Shown here piece after piece: positions 48,089-57,623 of a stretch of 64,000 nucleotides of DNA (the first letter of the stretch is position 1; each line of letters opens with the position of its first letter). This stretch comes from Cognatundibacterium crateris (lineage in GTDB: Bacteria > Pseudomonadota > Gammaproteobacteria > Burkholderiales > Burkholderiaceae_D): assembly GCF_010078235.1 (NCBI RefSeq), contig NZ_JAABOS010000002.1, positions 62,001 through 126,000 of the forward strand, written 5' to 3'. Made by a program: the position numbers and the translations under genes. The notes below the pieces were generated by a model. It saw only the letters and a list, made by a program, of their open reading frames with translations. It was not told the DNA's origin and did not search any database.

Positions 48089-51000
48089 TCAGGCAGCCTT
48101 GGCACTGACAGGCGCCTGTTTAGCTGCAGCCATTTCAGCCAGCGCACGCTTGTATTCATTCGGGAATACCTTGATGAACTTAGCGCGGCTACGGGCCCAG
48201 TCATCCAGTATGTTGCGTGCACGGGTGCTGCCGGTATGTTTGAAGTGACGCTCAATCAGGCTGCGTAAAATCGCCTCATCAGTTTCACCTTCGCCACCGC
48301 GCAGGATGCTATGCCAGACCGAGGCATCCACCGTCGCCGCTTGCACGTCACCTGCCAAAACCGGCTCCAGACTGACCATGGCCAGATTGCACTTCGCTTC
48401 GAATTCGCCATCCGGGTCATACACATAAGCGATACCGCCAGACATACCCGCTGCGAAATTACGTCCGGTCTGACCTAATACGATCACCGTACCGCCAGTC
48501 ATGTATTCGCAGCCGTGATCGCCGGTGCCTTCAACAACCGCGACCGCACCGGAATTACGCACCGCAAAACGCTCGCCAGCCACACCATTGATAAACGCCT
48601 CACCGGCAATCGCGCCATACAACACGGTATTGCCGCAAATGATGTTATCGACCGCCCAGCCACGGAATTCGGTGTTCGGACGAATAATGATGCGACCACC
48701 AGACAGACCCTTGCCCACATAATCATTACCCTCACCGACCAGATCCAGCGTCACGCCATGCGCAAGGAAAGCACCGGCCGACTGGCCTGCAGTACCTTGC
48801 AACTGCACATGAATGGTGTCGTCCGGCAGACCGGCATGACCATAACGTTTCGCCACTTCACCCGACAGCATCGCGCCTACCGTGCGGTTCAGATTTTTAA
48901 CTGGCTGAATGAAAGATACTTTTTCACCGGTATCCAGCGCCAGTCTGGCTTGCGCGATCAGCTTGTTGTCCAATGCCTTGTCGAGGCCATGATCCTGCAC
49001 ATCCACATGGCGGATCGCAGCATCAGCGCCAGCTTGTGGCTGATGGAAGATACGCGCAAAGTCCAGACCTTTGGCTTTCCAGTGCGCGACTGCCTTAGAT
49101 TTATCCAGCAAATCGACGCGGCCTATCAATTCATCATAGGTACGCACACCCAGCTGCGCCATGATCTGACGCACTTCTTCGGCCACAAAGAAGAAGTAGT
49201 TCACGACATATTCAGGCTTACCAGAGAATTTGGCACGCAATACCGGATCCTGTGTCGCAACACCGACCGGGCAAGTATTGAGGTGGCATTTACGCATCAT
49301 GATGCAGCCTTCAACCACCAGCGGCGCAGTGGCAAAGCCGATTTCGTCCGCGCCCAGCATGGCGGCAATGGCGACGTCACGGCCGGTTTTCATCTGACCA
49401 TCAGCCTGTACCCTGACCCGTCCACGCAAGCCATTGAGTACCAGCGTCTGCTGGGTTTCAGACAAGCCCAGTTCCCAAGGGGTACCTGCATGCTTAATCG
49501 AGGACAGCGGCGACGCGCCGGTGCCGCCATCATGTCCGGCGATCACCACGTGATCAGCCTTAGCTTTAGACACACCTGCTGCAATCGTGCCCACACCGAC
49601 TTCAGAGACCAGCTTGACCGAAATCGATGCCTGCGGATTCACGTTTTTCAGATCATGAATCAGCTGCGCCAAATCTTCGATAGAGTAAATATCGTGATGC
49701 GGCGGTGGCGAGATCAGGCCCACACCAGGCACCGAGAAACGCAGCTTAGCGATATATTCGGAAACTTTATGTCCAGGTAACTGACCACCTTCACCGGGTT
49801 TAGCGCCCTGCGCCATTTTGATCTGTATCTGATCTGCAGAACTCAGGTATTCGGCGGTCACACCAAAGCGGCCAGACGCCACCTGCTTGATACGGGAGCG
49901 CAGCGAGTCGCCATCCTGCAGCGGAATATCCACTTCTATCTGCTCTTTACCGATCACCGATGCCAGCGTCTCGCCATTGCGAATCGGGATGCCTTTGAGC
50001 TCTTGCTGATAGCGCGCAGGATCTTCACCGCCTTCACCGGTATTGGATTTACCGCCGATACGGTTCATCGCAATCGCCAGTGTGGCATGCGCCTCAGTAC
50101 TGATGGAGCCCAGAGACATCGCACCGGTCGCAAAGCGCTTTACGATTTCTTTGGCTGGCTCGACCTGTTCCAATGGAATTGCCTTCGCCGGGTCTATCTT
50201 AAATTCAAACAAGCCGCGCAAAGTCATATGACGCTTAGACTGATCATTGATGATCTGCGCGTATTCCTTGTAAGAATTGTAGTTATTGGCGCGGGTGGAA
50301 TGCTGCAGTTTTGCGATCGCATCCGGTGTCCACATATGGTCTTCACCACGTATCCGGAATGCATATTCACCACCCGCATCCAGCGCATTGGCCAATACCG
50401 GGTCCTGGCCAAAAGCAGCCTGATGCAGGCGCAGAGCTTCTTCTGCCACTTCAAACACGCCTATGCCTTCAACATTGGATGCGGTACCACGGAAGTATTT
50501 GTCGACCAGCGATTTATTGAGACCAATCGCCTCGAATATCTGCGCGCCGCAATACGACATGTAGGTCGAGATGCCCATCTTGGACATCACCTTCATGAGG
50601 CCCTTACCAATCGCCTTGGTATAGTTGTAGATGGCTTTTTCAGCACTCAGATCACCGGGCAGATCTTTCACCATATCGGCCAGCGTCTGCATCGCCAGAT
50701 ACGGATGCACTGCCTCCGCACCATAACCAGCCAGCAAAGCAAAGTGATGCGTTTCGCGCGCTGAACCGGTTTCGACCACCAGGCCTGTCGTAGTACGCAA
50801 GCCCTTGCTGACCAGATGCTGATGCACAGTCGAAGTCGCCAGCAGCGCAGGAATCGCGACATTGTTGGCATCCATCTTACGGTCTGTGATGATCATGATG
50901 TTGTGACCGGATTTGACCGCATCCACCACTTCAGCACAGATAGAAGCCAGACGCGCCTCAATACCATCCTTGCCCCAGGCAACCGGATAGCAGATATCCA

Positions 51001-52771
51001 GCTCATAGGATTTAAACTTACCGCCGGTATTGGCACTGATATTGCGCAGCTTGGCGATATCGTCAAAATCCAACACAGGCTGTGCGACTTCCAGCCTCAT
51101 AGGCGGATTGATGTTATTGGTATCAAGCAGATTCGGTTTCGGGCCGATGAAGGAAACCAGCGACATCACCATCGCTTCACGAATTGGATCGATAGGCGGA
51201 TTGGTGACCTGCGCAAACAGCTGTTTGAAGTAGTTATACAGAGGCTTGAGTTTGTTCGACATCACCGCCAATGAAGAATCGTTGCCCATAGAGCCTATCG
51301 CTTCTTCAGCGCTGAGTGCCATCGGTGTCAGCAGGAATTTAAGGTCTTCCTGGGTATAGCCAAAGGCTTGCTGACGGTCGAGCAGACTTGCGCTTTCTAC
51401 CTGCTCAGCAGCCTGACCTTTGAGGCCATCGAGTTTGATACGGACCGATTGTATCCATTGCTTATAAGGCTTGGCATTGGCATAGGTATCTTTGATTTCT
51501 TTGTCGTCGATAATACGACCAGCTTCCAGGTCAATCAGGAACATTTTGCCGGGTTGCAGGCGCCATTTCTTGATGATTTTCGATTCAGGAATAGGCAATA
51601 CGCCAGACTCAGAGGCCATCACCACCAAATCATCATCGGTCACGATGTAACGCGCTGGACGCAAGCCATTGCGATCGAGTGTGCCGCCAATCTGACGGCC
51701 ATCGGTAAATGCCATTGCTGCCGGACCATCCCAAGGCTCCATCATCGCTGCATGGTATTCATAGAAGGCACGACGATTATCATCCATCATGCTGTGATTT
51801 TCCCAGGCTTCAGGAATCATCATCATCATCGCTTGTGCAATCGGATAGCCCGCCATCACCAGCAGTTCCAGCGCATTGTCAAAGCTGGCTGTGTCCGACT
51901 GGCCTTCAAATATCAAGGGATACAGCTTTTGTAAATCATCACCGAGCACCGCCGATTTCATCACACCTTCGCGCGCACGCATCCAGTTGAAGTTTCCTTT
52001 GACGGTATTGATTTCGCCGTTATGCGCAATCATGCGATAAGGATGCGCGAGTGGCCATTCAGGGAAAGTATTGGTGGAAAAGCGTTGATGTACCAGCGCC
52101 AGCGCCGATACGCAGGCGCTGTCCTGCAAATCCTTGTAATACACGCCGACCTGATCAGCCAGCAATAAGCCTTTATAGACCACGGTACGGGCCGACATCG
52201 ATGGCACAAAGTATTCTTTACCGTGCAACAGCTTGAGCGCTTCAATCGCGTGGACCGCTGATTTACGGATCACATACAACTTACGCTCCAGTGCATCGGT
52301 CACCATGATGTCCGGGCCACGACCGATGAAAATCTGGCGGATCACCGGTTCTTTTTCGCGTACTGTCGGCGACATAGGCATGTCACGGTCGACCGGTACA
52401 TCGCGCCAGCCCAGCACTACCTGGCCTTCGGCACGCACGGCACGTTCTATCTCTTGCTCACAGGCCAGACGGGATGCATGTTCTTTCGGCAAGAAGATCA
52501 TACCGACGCCGTATTCACCCGGCGGTGGCAGGCTAACGCCTTGCTTGAGCATTTCTGCACGGTAAAACGCATCCGGAATCTGTATCAGGATACCGGCACC
52601 ATCGCCCATCAGGGCATCGGCACCGACCGCGCCGCGGTGGTCGAGATTTTTCAGGATCAACAAGCCCTGATCAATGATCGCGTGGCTTTTCTTACCTTTG
52701 ATATGGGCGACAAAACCCACACCACAGGCATCATGTTCGTTGCTAGGATCGTATAAACCTTGAGCTTGCAT
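48089..52771 (-). CDS. gltB: Glutamate synthase, large subunit
   Basis: A 1560-residue enzyme that makes two glutamates from glutamine and 2-oxoglutarate. Cys16 in [16 protein letters not shown] becomes the N-terminal nucleophile of the amidotransferase after processing. The FMN domain contains [18 protein letters not shown] and the [3Fe-4S] Cys set [19 protein letters not shown]; the C-terminal GXGXG beta-helix domain is complete. I use the ATG at 52771, with GGAG seven bases upstream; a GTG directly before it is also possible. Confidence 0.98.
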   Translation of the reverse strand: MQAQGLYDPSNEHDACGVGFVAHIKGKKSHAIIDQGLLILKNLDHRGAVGADALMGDGAGILIQIPDAFYRAEMLKQGVSLPPPGEYGVGMIFLPKEHASRLACEQEIERAVRAEGQVVLGWRDVPVDRDMPMSPTVREKEPVIRQIFIGRGPDIMVTDALERKLYVIRKSAVHAIEALKLLHGKEYFVPSMSARTVVYKGLLLADQVGVYYKDLQDSACVSALALVHQRFSTNTFPEWPLAHPYRMIAHNGEINTVKGNFNWMRAREGVMKSAVLGDDLQKLYPLIFEGQSDTASFDNALELLVMAGYPIAQAMMMMIPEAWENHSMMDDNRRAFYEYHAAMMEPWDGPAAMAFTDGRQIGGTLDRNGLRPARYIVTDDDLVVMASESGVLPIPESKIIKKWRLQPGKMFLIDLEAGRIIDDKEIKDTYANAKPYKQWIQSVRIKLDGLKGQAAEQVESASLLDRQQAFGYTQEDLKFLLTPMALSAEEAIGSMGNDSSLAVMSNKLKPLYNYFKQLFAQVTNPPIDPIREAMVMSLVSFIGPKPNLLDTNNINPPMRLEVAQPVLDFDDIAKLRNISANTGGKFKSYELDICYPVAWGKDGIEARLASICAEVVDAVKSGHNIMIITDRKMDANNVAIPALLATSTVHQHLVSKGLRTTTGLVVETGSARETHHFALLAGYGAEAVHPYLAMQTLADMVKDLPGDLSAEKAIYNYTKAIGKGLMKVMSKMGISTYMSYCGAQIFEAIGLNKSLVDKYFRGTASNVEGIGVFEVAEEALRLHQAAFGQDPVLANALDAGGEYAFRIRGEDHMWTPDAIAKLQHSTRANNYNSYKEYAQIINDQSKRHMTLRGLFEFKIDPAKAIPLEQVEPAKEIVKRFATGAMSLGSISTEAHATLAIAMNRIGGKSNTGEGGEDPARYQQELKGIPIRNGETLASVIGKEQIEVDIPLQDGDSLRSRIKQVASGRFGVTAEYLSSADQIQIKMAQGAKPGEGGQLPGHKVSEYIAKLRFSVPGVGLISPPPHHDIYSIEDLAQLIHDLKNVNPQASISVKLVSEVGVGTIAAGVSKAKADHVVIAGHDGGTGASPLSSIKHAGTPWELGLSETQQTLVLNGLRGRVRVQADGQMKTGRDVAIAAMLGADEIGFATAPLVVEGCIMMRKCHLNTCPVGVATQDPVLRAKFSGKPEYVVNYFFFVAEEVRQIMAQLGVRTYDELIGRVDLLDKSKAVAHWKAKGLDFARIFHQPQAGADAAIRHVDVQDHGLDKALDNKLIAQARLALDTGEKVSFIQPVKNLNRTVGAMLSGEVAKRYGHAGLPDDTIHVQLQGTAGQSAGAFLAHGVTLDLVGEGNDYVGKGLSGGRIIIRPNTEFRGWAVDNIICGNTVLYGAIAGEAFINGVAGERFAVRNSGAVAVVEGTGDHGCEYMTGGTVIVLGQTGRNFAAGMSGGIAYVYDPDGEFEAKCNLAMVSLEPVLAGDVQAATVDASVWHSILRGGEGETDEAILRSLIERHFKHTGSTRARNILDDWARSRAKFIKVFPNEYKRALAEMAAAKQAPVSAKAA

Positions 52772-52850
52772 CACTATCTCCAGAAGGCAAAATGGTCTGT
52801 CTGGAAAAGAGAATAGTGCAGCGCAATAGAAACATCAATCGAAATAAAAT

Positions 52851-52920
52851 GGGGTCAGTGTCATTAAAAATACTCTAATTTTTCACTGCATTTTAATTAG
52901 GGTCAGAGTAATTCTTTAAT
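52851..52920. repeat. REP-like repeats next to the RAYT gene
   Basis: Two related motifs, GGGGTCAGTGTCATTAA (from 52851) and AGGGTCAGAGTAATTC (from 52899), the second typical of sequences flanking RAYT transposases. ATTAAAAATACTCT (52863-52876) and AGAGTAATTCTTTAAT (52905-52920) form an imperfect inverted repeat, so the stretch can fold into a stem. It lies 40 bases downstream of the transposase stop. Confidence 0.65.
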
Positions 52921-52960
52921 AGGAATGACGCAAACGCCGCAACATTGCAGGCACACTTGC

Positions 52961-53668
52961 TTAATCGGCTTTCAATGCATCCGACTGCTTACGTGGCCGC
53001 CCTCGCCTGCCTGGCACCAGGCGACGCGTTGCTTCCTTGCTCAGCGCGTGCAAATAGGCATCGCTACCCAAAGCCCAGGCATGCTGTGTCGCATGGCGCA
53101 ATTGATCCATCACGGACTTACTCAAAGACTGAACCATCAGTTCTTTGTAATTCGCTTCTCGCTGAAAAGGGGTATTCCCCAGGGCCCAGAAAATGGGATG
53201 ATCCGACAGTACAGGGTCGATACGCTGACCCGCGTGATGCTGATAACTGGACCAGGGATAGGCAGCCGCCTCTTCCACTAAACCCACCCTGACTGGATTG
53301 GATTCCACAAATATACTGCATGGCAGAAAATAATTTTCCGCTTCCAGCACAGTTGCTTTGTAGCGTCCTTGCCACAAACTACCCGTGCGCAGATACTTGC
53401 GATTGTAATAAGGAACATAGTAACGCCCCAGCCATTGCAACAGCCTGCCCAAGCCTTCCGCATCTGCTGGTGTCAATAAAAAATGCACATGATCGGGCAT
53501 GAGCACGTAGGCATGAATTGCCACGTGGAATTGGTGCGCGCCCTGACGTAACCAGCTCAGAAACTGCAGATAATCCTGCTCATCCCGAAACAGTTGCACG
53601 CCTTCGTGACAGCGCTGAACCACATGATGCAAGGCTGATGGAATCACCAGCCGCGGTAACCTGGCCAT
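52961..53668 (-). CDS. REP-associated tyrosine transposase (RAYT)
   Basis: A 235-residue Y1-type transposase (Y1_Tnp, IS200-like fold) of the RAYT group, which acts on REP sequences. The metal-binding HVH is in YVLMPDHVHFLLTP; the helix GRYYVPYYNRKYLRTGSLWQ carries the candidate nucleophile Tyr; RYKATVLEAENYFLPCSIFVE and NPVRVGLVEEAAAYPWSSY are family segments. The C-terminal 40 residues are basic (VPGRRGRPRKQ) and probably bind DNA. RAYTs are usually single-copy domesticated genes, not active insertion sequences. It looks full length. Confidence 0.93.
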   Translation of the reverse strand: MARLPRLVIPSALHHVVQRCHEGVQLFRDEQDYLQFLSWLRQGAHQFHVAIHAYVLMPDHVHFLLTPADAEGLGRLLQWLGRYYVPYYNRKYLRTGSLWQGRYKATVLEAENYFLPCSIFVESNPVRVGLVEEAAAYPWSSYQHHAGQRIDPVLSDHPIFWALGNTPFQREANYKELMVQSLSKSVMDQLRHATQHAWALGSDAYLHALSKEATRRLVPGRRGRPRKQSDALKAD

Positions 53669-53803
53669 AAGAAATCTGAATAAAGAAATAATTGCAGTGT
53701 AAAGTAAATCAACATCACTGCGTCGATACTCGGTTATGCTAGTTGAGTTATACCTGCACTAAATAAGTGAATAGCTTTCATCTATGCACACTTATGTAGC
53801 ACT

Positions 53804-53809
53804 TATAAT
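53804..53809 (+). promoter_or_regulatory. Possible -10 box before the chemoreceptor gene
   Basis: A perfect TATAAT, 82 bases before the ATG at 53891. No good -35 hexamer is seen 16-18 bases upstream. A flagellar sigma-28-like pair further up (TAAAGTAA at 53700, GTCGATAC at 53722) has the wrong spacing. Weak call. Confidence 0.3.
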
Positions 53810-53890
53810 GTTGCACTGTGGGAATTTTTCAAATTTGCGCAGCGTTGAAAGTTCCTTCCCCCCAAAAATTTCGCGTGTCCCAATTTGATT

Positions 53891-55585
53891 ATGAATAACC
53901 TCATGAAACAACTTTCCGTTGGTAAACGACTGGGTCTGGGCTTTGCCCTGATCCTGTTGTTATCGATCTGCTCTACCTTGGTTGGCCTGACGCAACTTAA
54001 TTCCGTTGCCTCAGCTACCCGAACCTTGTTGCAGGAACCTCTCGCTACTGAACGTCTGATGAGCGACTGGTACCGTAATATTCACACAGGTATACGCAGA
54101 ACTGCAGCAATCGCCAAGAGCAGCGATCCATCGCTGGCGACTTTCTTTGAAGCAGACCAGGCTGAATCCTCAAGAACCTCCGCGGAATTGCTCAAAGAAA
54201 TTACGCTCAGAATGGAGACAGATAAAGAGCAAAAACTGCTGAAAGAAGTCAGCGAATTACGCGAAGCCTATCTGGCAGCGAGAAATAAGATCGTTGCCCT
54301 CAAAAAAGAAGGCCAGGCTGACGAAGCGAATGCCTTGCTCGAGCAGAAATTCGTACCGACTTCCACTGCCTACGTCAAAAAAGTCGAAGAAATCCTGAAA
54401 GAGCAGCGTCTGCAAATTGATGAAACCGCAGCAGACATTCAAAAAAGCTATGAAAATAGCCGCATCTTACTGATTGTGTTGATATTGTTATCCTCACTGT
54501 TTGCGATCATCTGCGCCTGGCTGATGACGAATTCCATTACCCGGCCTCTGCATGAAGCAACAGAAGTTGCGCAGAAAATGGCACAAGGCGATCTGCGCGA
54601 TCATATAGAAGTCACACGCAGCGATGAAATCGGTATGTTGATGAATGCCATCAATGGCATCAGTGCCGGTCTCAGCCACGTGATTGCCGACGTCAGAGAA
54701 GGCACACAGGCGATCAATGTGGCCGCCTCGGAAATCGCCTCTGGCAATGCTGACTTGTCTTCGCGTACAGAAAATCAGGCCAGCTCACTGGAAGAAACTG
54801 CCTCCTCAATGGAAGAACTGACTTCGACCGTGAAACAAAATGCTGACAATGCGCGCCAGGCAAATCAATTGGTGGTTTCCGCCAGCGGTGTTGCCGTTAA
54901 GGGTGGTGAAGTGGTCGGGCAAGTCGTTGAAACTATGGGTTCGATCAAAGAAAGCTCAAACAAGATCGTGGATATCATTGCGGTCATCGACGGTATCGCT
55001 TTCCAGACCAATATTCTGGCGCTGAACGCGGCTGTTGAAGCGGCGCGTGCCGGTGAACAGGGCCGTGGTTTTGCGGTGGTGGCATCCGAAGTGCGCAACC
55101 TGGCACAGCGCAGTGCATCTGCTGCGAAAGAAATCAAAGCGCTCATTGATGACTCCGTGGGCAAAGTCGAACACGGCAGTAAGTTAGTAGACACTGCTGG
55201 TAAAACCATGGCAGATATTGTCAATAGCGTGCAGCATGTGGCCGATATCATGGCCGAGATCAGCTCTGCCAGCCAGGAACAAAGTTCCGGCATTGAGCAA
55301 GTCAATCTTGCCATCAATCAGATGGATGAAATGACGCAACAAAACGCAGCACTGGTAGAACAAGCAGCTGCTGCCGCCGAAAGTATGCGCGATCAGTCTG
55401 AAAAACTGTCGCACGTGGTCGAGCAATTCCGCGTCACAAACCAAAATCCTGCAAGCAATGCACCTGCACCGCGTCCAGCGCCAGCGCGTACCAGCCATAC
55501 TGCAAAAAGCCCGCTGATCCGTCCAGCGCAGTTAAGCCGTCCTGCCGCCCGGAAAAGTAATGAACAGGATTGGGAAGAGTTTTAA
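53891..55585 (+). CDS. Methyl-accepting chemotaxis protein
   Basis: A 564-residue chemoreceptor. The first helix ([19 protein letters not shown], about residues 16-34) is followed by a periplasmic four-helix-bundle domain of about 155 residues, a second helix ([20 protein letters not shown]), a HAMP domain and the signalling domain. The signalling hairpin includes [20 protein letters not shown] and [19 protein letters not shown]. It ends in DWEEF, a pentapeptide like the NWETF docking site for CheR, on a Pro/Ala-rich linker. Ligand unknown. The start may be the ATG at 53891 or 53903; neither has a strong ribosome-binding site. A single gene. Confidence 0.94.
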   Translation: MNNLMKQLSVGKRLGLGFALILLLSICSTLVGLTQLNSVASATRTLLQEPLATERLMSDWYRNIHTGIRRTAAIAKSSDPSLATFFEADQAESSRTSAELLKEITLRMETDKEQKLLKEVSELREAYLAARNKIVALKKEGQADEANALLEQKFVPTSTAYVKKVEEILKEQRLQIDETAADIQKSYENSRILLIVLILLSSLFAIICAWLMTNSITRPLHEATEVAQKMAQGDLRDHIEVTRSDEIGMLMNAINGISAGLSHVIADVREGTQAINVAASEIASGNADLSSRTENQASSLEETASSMEELTSTVKQNADNARQANQLVVSASGVAVKGGEVVGQVVETMGSIKESSNKIVDIIAVIDGIAFQTNILALNAAVEAARAGEQGRGFAVVASEVRNLAQRSASAAKEIKALIDDSVGKVEHGSKLVDTAGKTMADIVNSVQHVADIMAEISSASQEQSSGIEQVNLAINQMDEMTQQNAALVEQAAAAAESMRDQSEKLSHVVEQFRVTNQNPASNAPAPRPAPARTSHTAKSPLIRPAQLSRPAARKSNEQDWEEF

Positions 55586-55616
55586 GCTATCTCGTTATCC
55601 TCTGCTTCATCCCTGC

Positions 55617-55640
55617 TTTAACCTGCATTAGCAGGTTAAA
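55617..55640. other. Perfect hairpin after the chemoreceptor gene
   Basis: TTTAACCTGC (55617-55626) and GCAGGTTAAA (55631-55640) form a 10-bp stem with a four-base loop. It stands ten bases ahead of a true terminator; there is no T-run of its own. Confidence 0.6.
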
Positions 55641-55647
55641 GCAACAA

Positions 55648-55680
55648 CAAAAAAGGAGCCAACGGCTCCTTTTTGTTTTG
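55648..55680. terminator. Bidirectional terminator
   Basis: AAAAAGGAGCC/GGCTCCTTTTT (55650-55660, 55664-55674) with a three-base loop, A-run on the left and T-run on the right. It serves the chemoreceptor gene on the plus strand and the 114-residue gene on the minus strand. Confidence 0.9.
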
Positions 55681-55696
55681 TACAGACTACAGCGAC

Positions 55697-56041
55697 TCAG
55701 AGATAAGCGCCAGCCAGTTCCGGTGTTTTTGCTTTCAAACGGAAGGCACTCAATGCTTTCGATGCATCAGGTACCGCCAACACTTCTGGCATACCGCTCA
55801 TCAATTCCGAAATCCGGGTTTTTAATGCTTTTGCCTGAGTGGCCAGCTTGAAATGGGCTGGGCGCTGCGTCTGCACGATACTCCAGCGTACCACCGGCGA
55901 TTGAGCACTGGTATCGAGCAAGGCACGGTCACGCAACCATTTTTCAAAGGAGCGGGATGGCAAATCACTTTCTATCCAAATCAGATGATCAGATGTCATC
56001 TTTTTGCTTTCAGCAGCACGAACCAGAATTTCGTAGATCAT
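55697..56041 (-). CDS. Small protein of unknown function
   Basis: A 114-residue soluble protein I do not recognise. It starts MIYEILVRAAESKKM and has no signal peptide, membrane helix or Cys motif. A Trp/Arg-rich middle (SFEKWLRDRALL, VVRWSIVQTQRPAHF) is followed by a Lys/Ala helix (KLATQAKALKTRISELM). It lies between the terminators at 55648 and 56251, so it is a single gene. Codon use looks like that of its neighbours. The ATG at 56041 has a weak AAGGAGT six to ten bases upstream (on the minus strand), which supports translation. Confidence 0.65.
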   Translation of the reverse strand: MIYEILVRAAESKKMTSDHLIWIESDLPSRSFEKWLRDRALLDTSAQSPVVRWSIVQTQRPAHFKLATQAKALKTRISELMSGMPEVLAVPDASKALSAFRLKAKTPELAGAYL

Positions 56042-56243
56042 TTTCAGACTCCTTGAGTAGCGTCTTCGCGCTAATCCAGTATGGGCAAAGACTATTTATC
56101 TACAGAAACGTGGCATCCGGCGTACAGGTTGACAAAGAAAGTTACACAAACCAAAAAAATTTCAAAAAAATCCGATTTTTCATCAAATAAATGTCATATT
56201 TTTAATATAAATAGATACTTTTGTCAGGATCAGTATTTTTTTT

Positions 56244-56278
56244 ACAAAAAAAAAGCCTGTCCTGGTGCCGGACAGGCT
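56244..56278 (-). terminator. Terminator of the PhnD-like gene
   Basis: AGCCTGTCC/GGACAGGCT (56254-56262, 56270-56278), nine perfect pairs with a seven-base loop, followed on the minus strand by ten T residues. Confidence 0.92.
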
Positions 56279-56315
56279 AGTTTTCCCGTTCGCACGGGCA
56301 TGCAGCAAACCGTCA

Positions 56316-57299
56316 TTAATTCAGGCGGGCAGACTCCAGAATAAAGCTGAGCTTACCGAAACGCGCACTCACCTCGTCAAATTTCTTTTGTTTTTGCTCA
56401 TTGGTCAGCGTCGTATCATTCATATTGGTACGCAAAATACTGAACAACGCCAGATCAGCAATCGGTTTTAACTGTGCGTCATTCGAACGCTGGAAGCCGG
56501 ACAAATTCAGAATATTCTTCAAAGTCTCGCGCTGGGCCGGATTTTTCCCTTTACCGTAGTTCAGGAAAAAATCGTCAATACGGCTTTTGCTGGCCGCTGA
56601 CATATCTTTTTTATACAAAATCGGATCATTTGGCACCAGTGGCGAGGTCCAGATGACACGGATCTTCTTCAATTTATCCGGTGCTTCTTTCTTCAGTCTG
56701 TCCATTTCTTCCGAATTGAAAGTCGCCACATCCACTTCGCCGCGCAAAATAGAAGCCAGGTTAGCCTGGTGATTGCCGACGATGACTTGTTTAAACACTT
56801 TGGCAGGTTCAACCTTGTTTTTCGAGAACAGATAATATGCAGGCACCAAATGACCGGAAGTCGAATTCGGATCACCATCGGCAAAGCGGTAAGTACCGGG
56901 CTTGGCCGCAATTTGATCAAAACTACGGATAGGGCTGGCAGCAGGAACAATCAGCACCGAGGTATAACCACGTGAGCCATCCGACTTAATCATTTGCGCA
57001 AACACACTGGCCTTACCGCCTTCTACCGCTTCGAGTGCCACTTTGCTGCTAAGCCAGGCTACCTGTACCGTATTGTTCTTAAAGCCATCCAGAATATCTT
57101 TGTAGTTCGTTGAAATCTGCGCCTGCACTTCCATGCCTGTGCTCTTGGCCAGGTCGTCCAACAAAGGCTGCCAGCGTTTGCGGGTATCTTCAGGATTGGT
57201 CGGTGCAATCAGCCCCACGGTTAATTTTTCAGCCGCCACCGCGACTGACAACAGGGTCTGGCTGAGCATCAGGGCCAGGCCAAATTTTTTGATAGACAT
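56316..57299 (-). CDS. phnD: PhnD-like phosphate/phosphonate-binding protein
   Basis: A 327-residue periplasmic binding protein with a signal peptide (cut after AVAA). The mature part has the PhnD/TransportSub_2 pattern: LTVGLIAPTNPEDTRKRWQPLLDDL (in parts: LTVGLIAPTNPED, RWQPLLDDL), NTVQVAWLSSKVAL, RFADGDPNSTSGHLVPAYYL, and GEVDVATFNSEEMDRL. It should bind phosphonate, phosphite or a related oxyanion. No permease or ATPase genes of the PhnCE type are near, so it may work with a distant transporter or act as a sensor component. A single gene with its own terminator. Confidence 0.9.
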   Translation of the reverse strand: MSIKKFGLALMLSQTLLSVAVAAEKLTVGLIAPTNPEDTRKRWQPLLDDLAKSTGMEVQAQISTNYKDILDGFKNNTVQVAWLSSKVALEAVEGGKASVFAQMIKSDGSRGYTSVLIVPAASPIRSFDQIAAKPGTYRFADGDPNSTSGHLVPAYYLFSKNKVEPAKVFKQVIVGNHQANLASILRGEVDVATFNSEEMDRLKKEAPDKLKKIRVIWTSPLVPNDPILYKKDMSAASKSRIDDFFLNYGKGKNPAQRETLKNILNLSGFQRSNDAQLKPIADLALFSILRTNMNDTTLTNEQKQKKFDEVSARFGKLSFILESARLN

Positions 57300-57623
57300 A
57301 GTAGACTCACTGAGAAATGAATTAAGAGAAGTGTAGTTTGCTTTATCGTCAATACAAGAAGCGACAACAGCGCAGCCCTGACATCGTCATGGCGTTGATC
57401 TTACAAATGAGATCGACGGTGATTCTGAGACAGGGGGCTGATATGACAATTTTCCGCCTGTGATGATGAATTTTTATGCAGAATTATACCATTTATTGCG
57501 TCACAGCAAATTTTCCATGGAAGAAGATGCTGTTTTCCAGCTAATGAAGCTCAGCACAGAAACCCTTGGATTCCTGCGCTGACCAGCAGTCCAAACCAGT
57601 CTAAAAACCACATTCAGCGGCTG
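57300..57623. other. 324-bp gap between the PhnD-like gene and the exporter gene
   Basis: Holds the promoter of the PhnD-like gene on the minus strand. GATCT/AGATC (57397-57414) forms a small inverted repeat. One short plus-strand reading frame (57463-57582) is listed separately. I saw no terminator after the exporter gene and no convincing Pho-box. Confidence 0.4.
57463..57582 (+). CDS. Possible 39-residue small protein
   Basis: ATG-ATG start, stop TGA at 57580-57582. The product MMNFYAELYHLLRHSKFSME (first 20 residues) continues with acidic and leucine residues and could form two short helices. There is no ribosome-binding site upstream, and it runs against both neighbours' direction. It may be chance or a remnant. 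Confidence 0.2.
   Translation: MMNFYAELYHLLRHSKFSMEEDAVFQLMKLSTETLGFLR

Noticed and set aside
48515..49780. Long open frame on the plus strand opposite gltB (421 codons)
   Set aside because: Antisense shadow of gltB; the composition is Arg/His/Thr-rich and resembles no protein family.
53700..53729. Flagellar sigma-28 promoter before the chemoreceptor
   Set aside because: TAAAGTAA and GTCGATAC are both present, but the gap is three bases too long compared with the consensus.
57397..57414. Pho-box-like operator before the PhnD-like gene
   Set aside because: Only a short GATCT/AGATC repeat is seen; no tandem CTGTCAT repeats are present.
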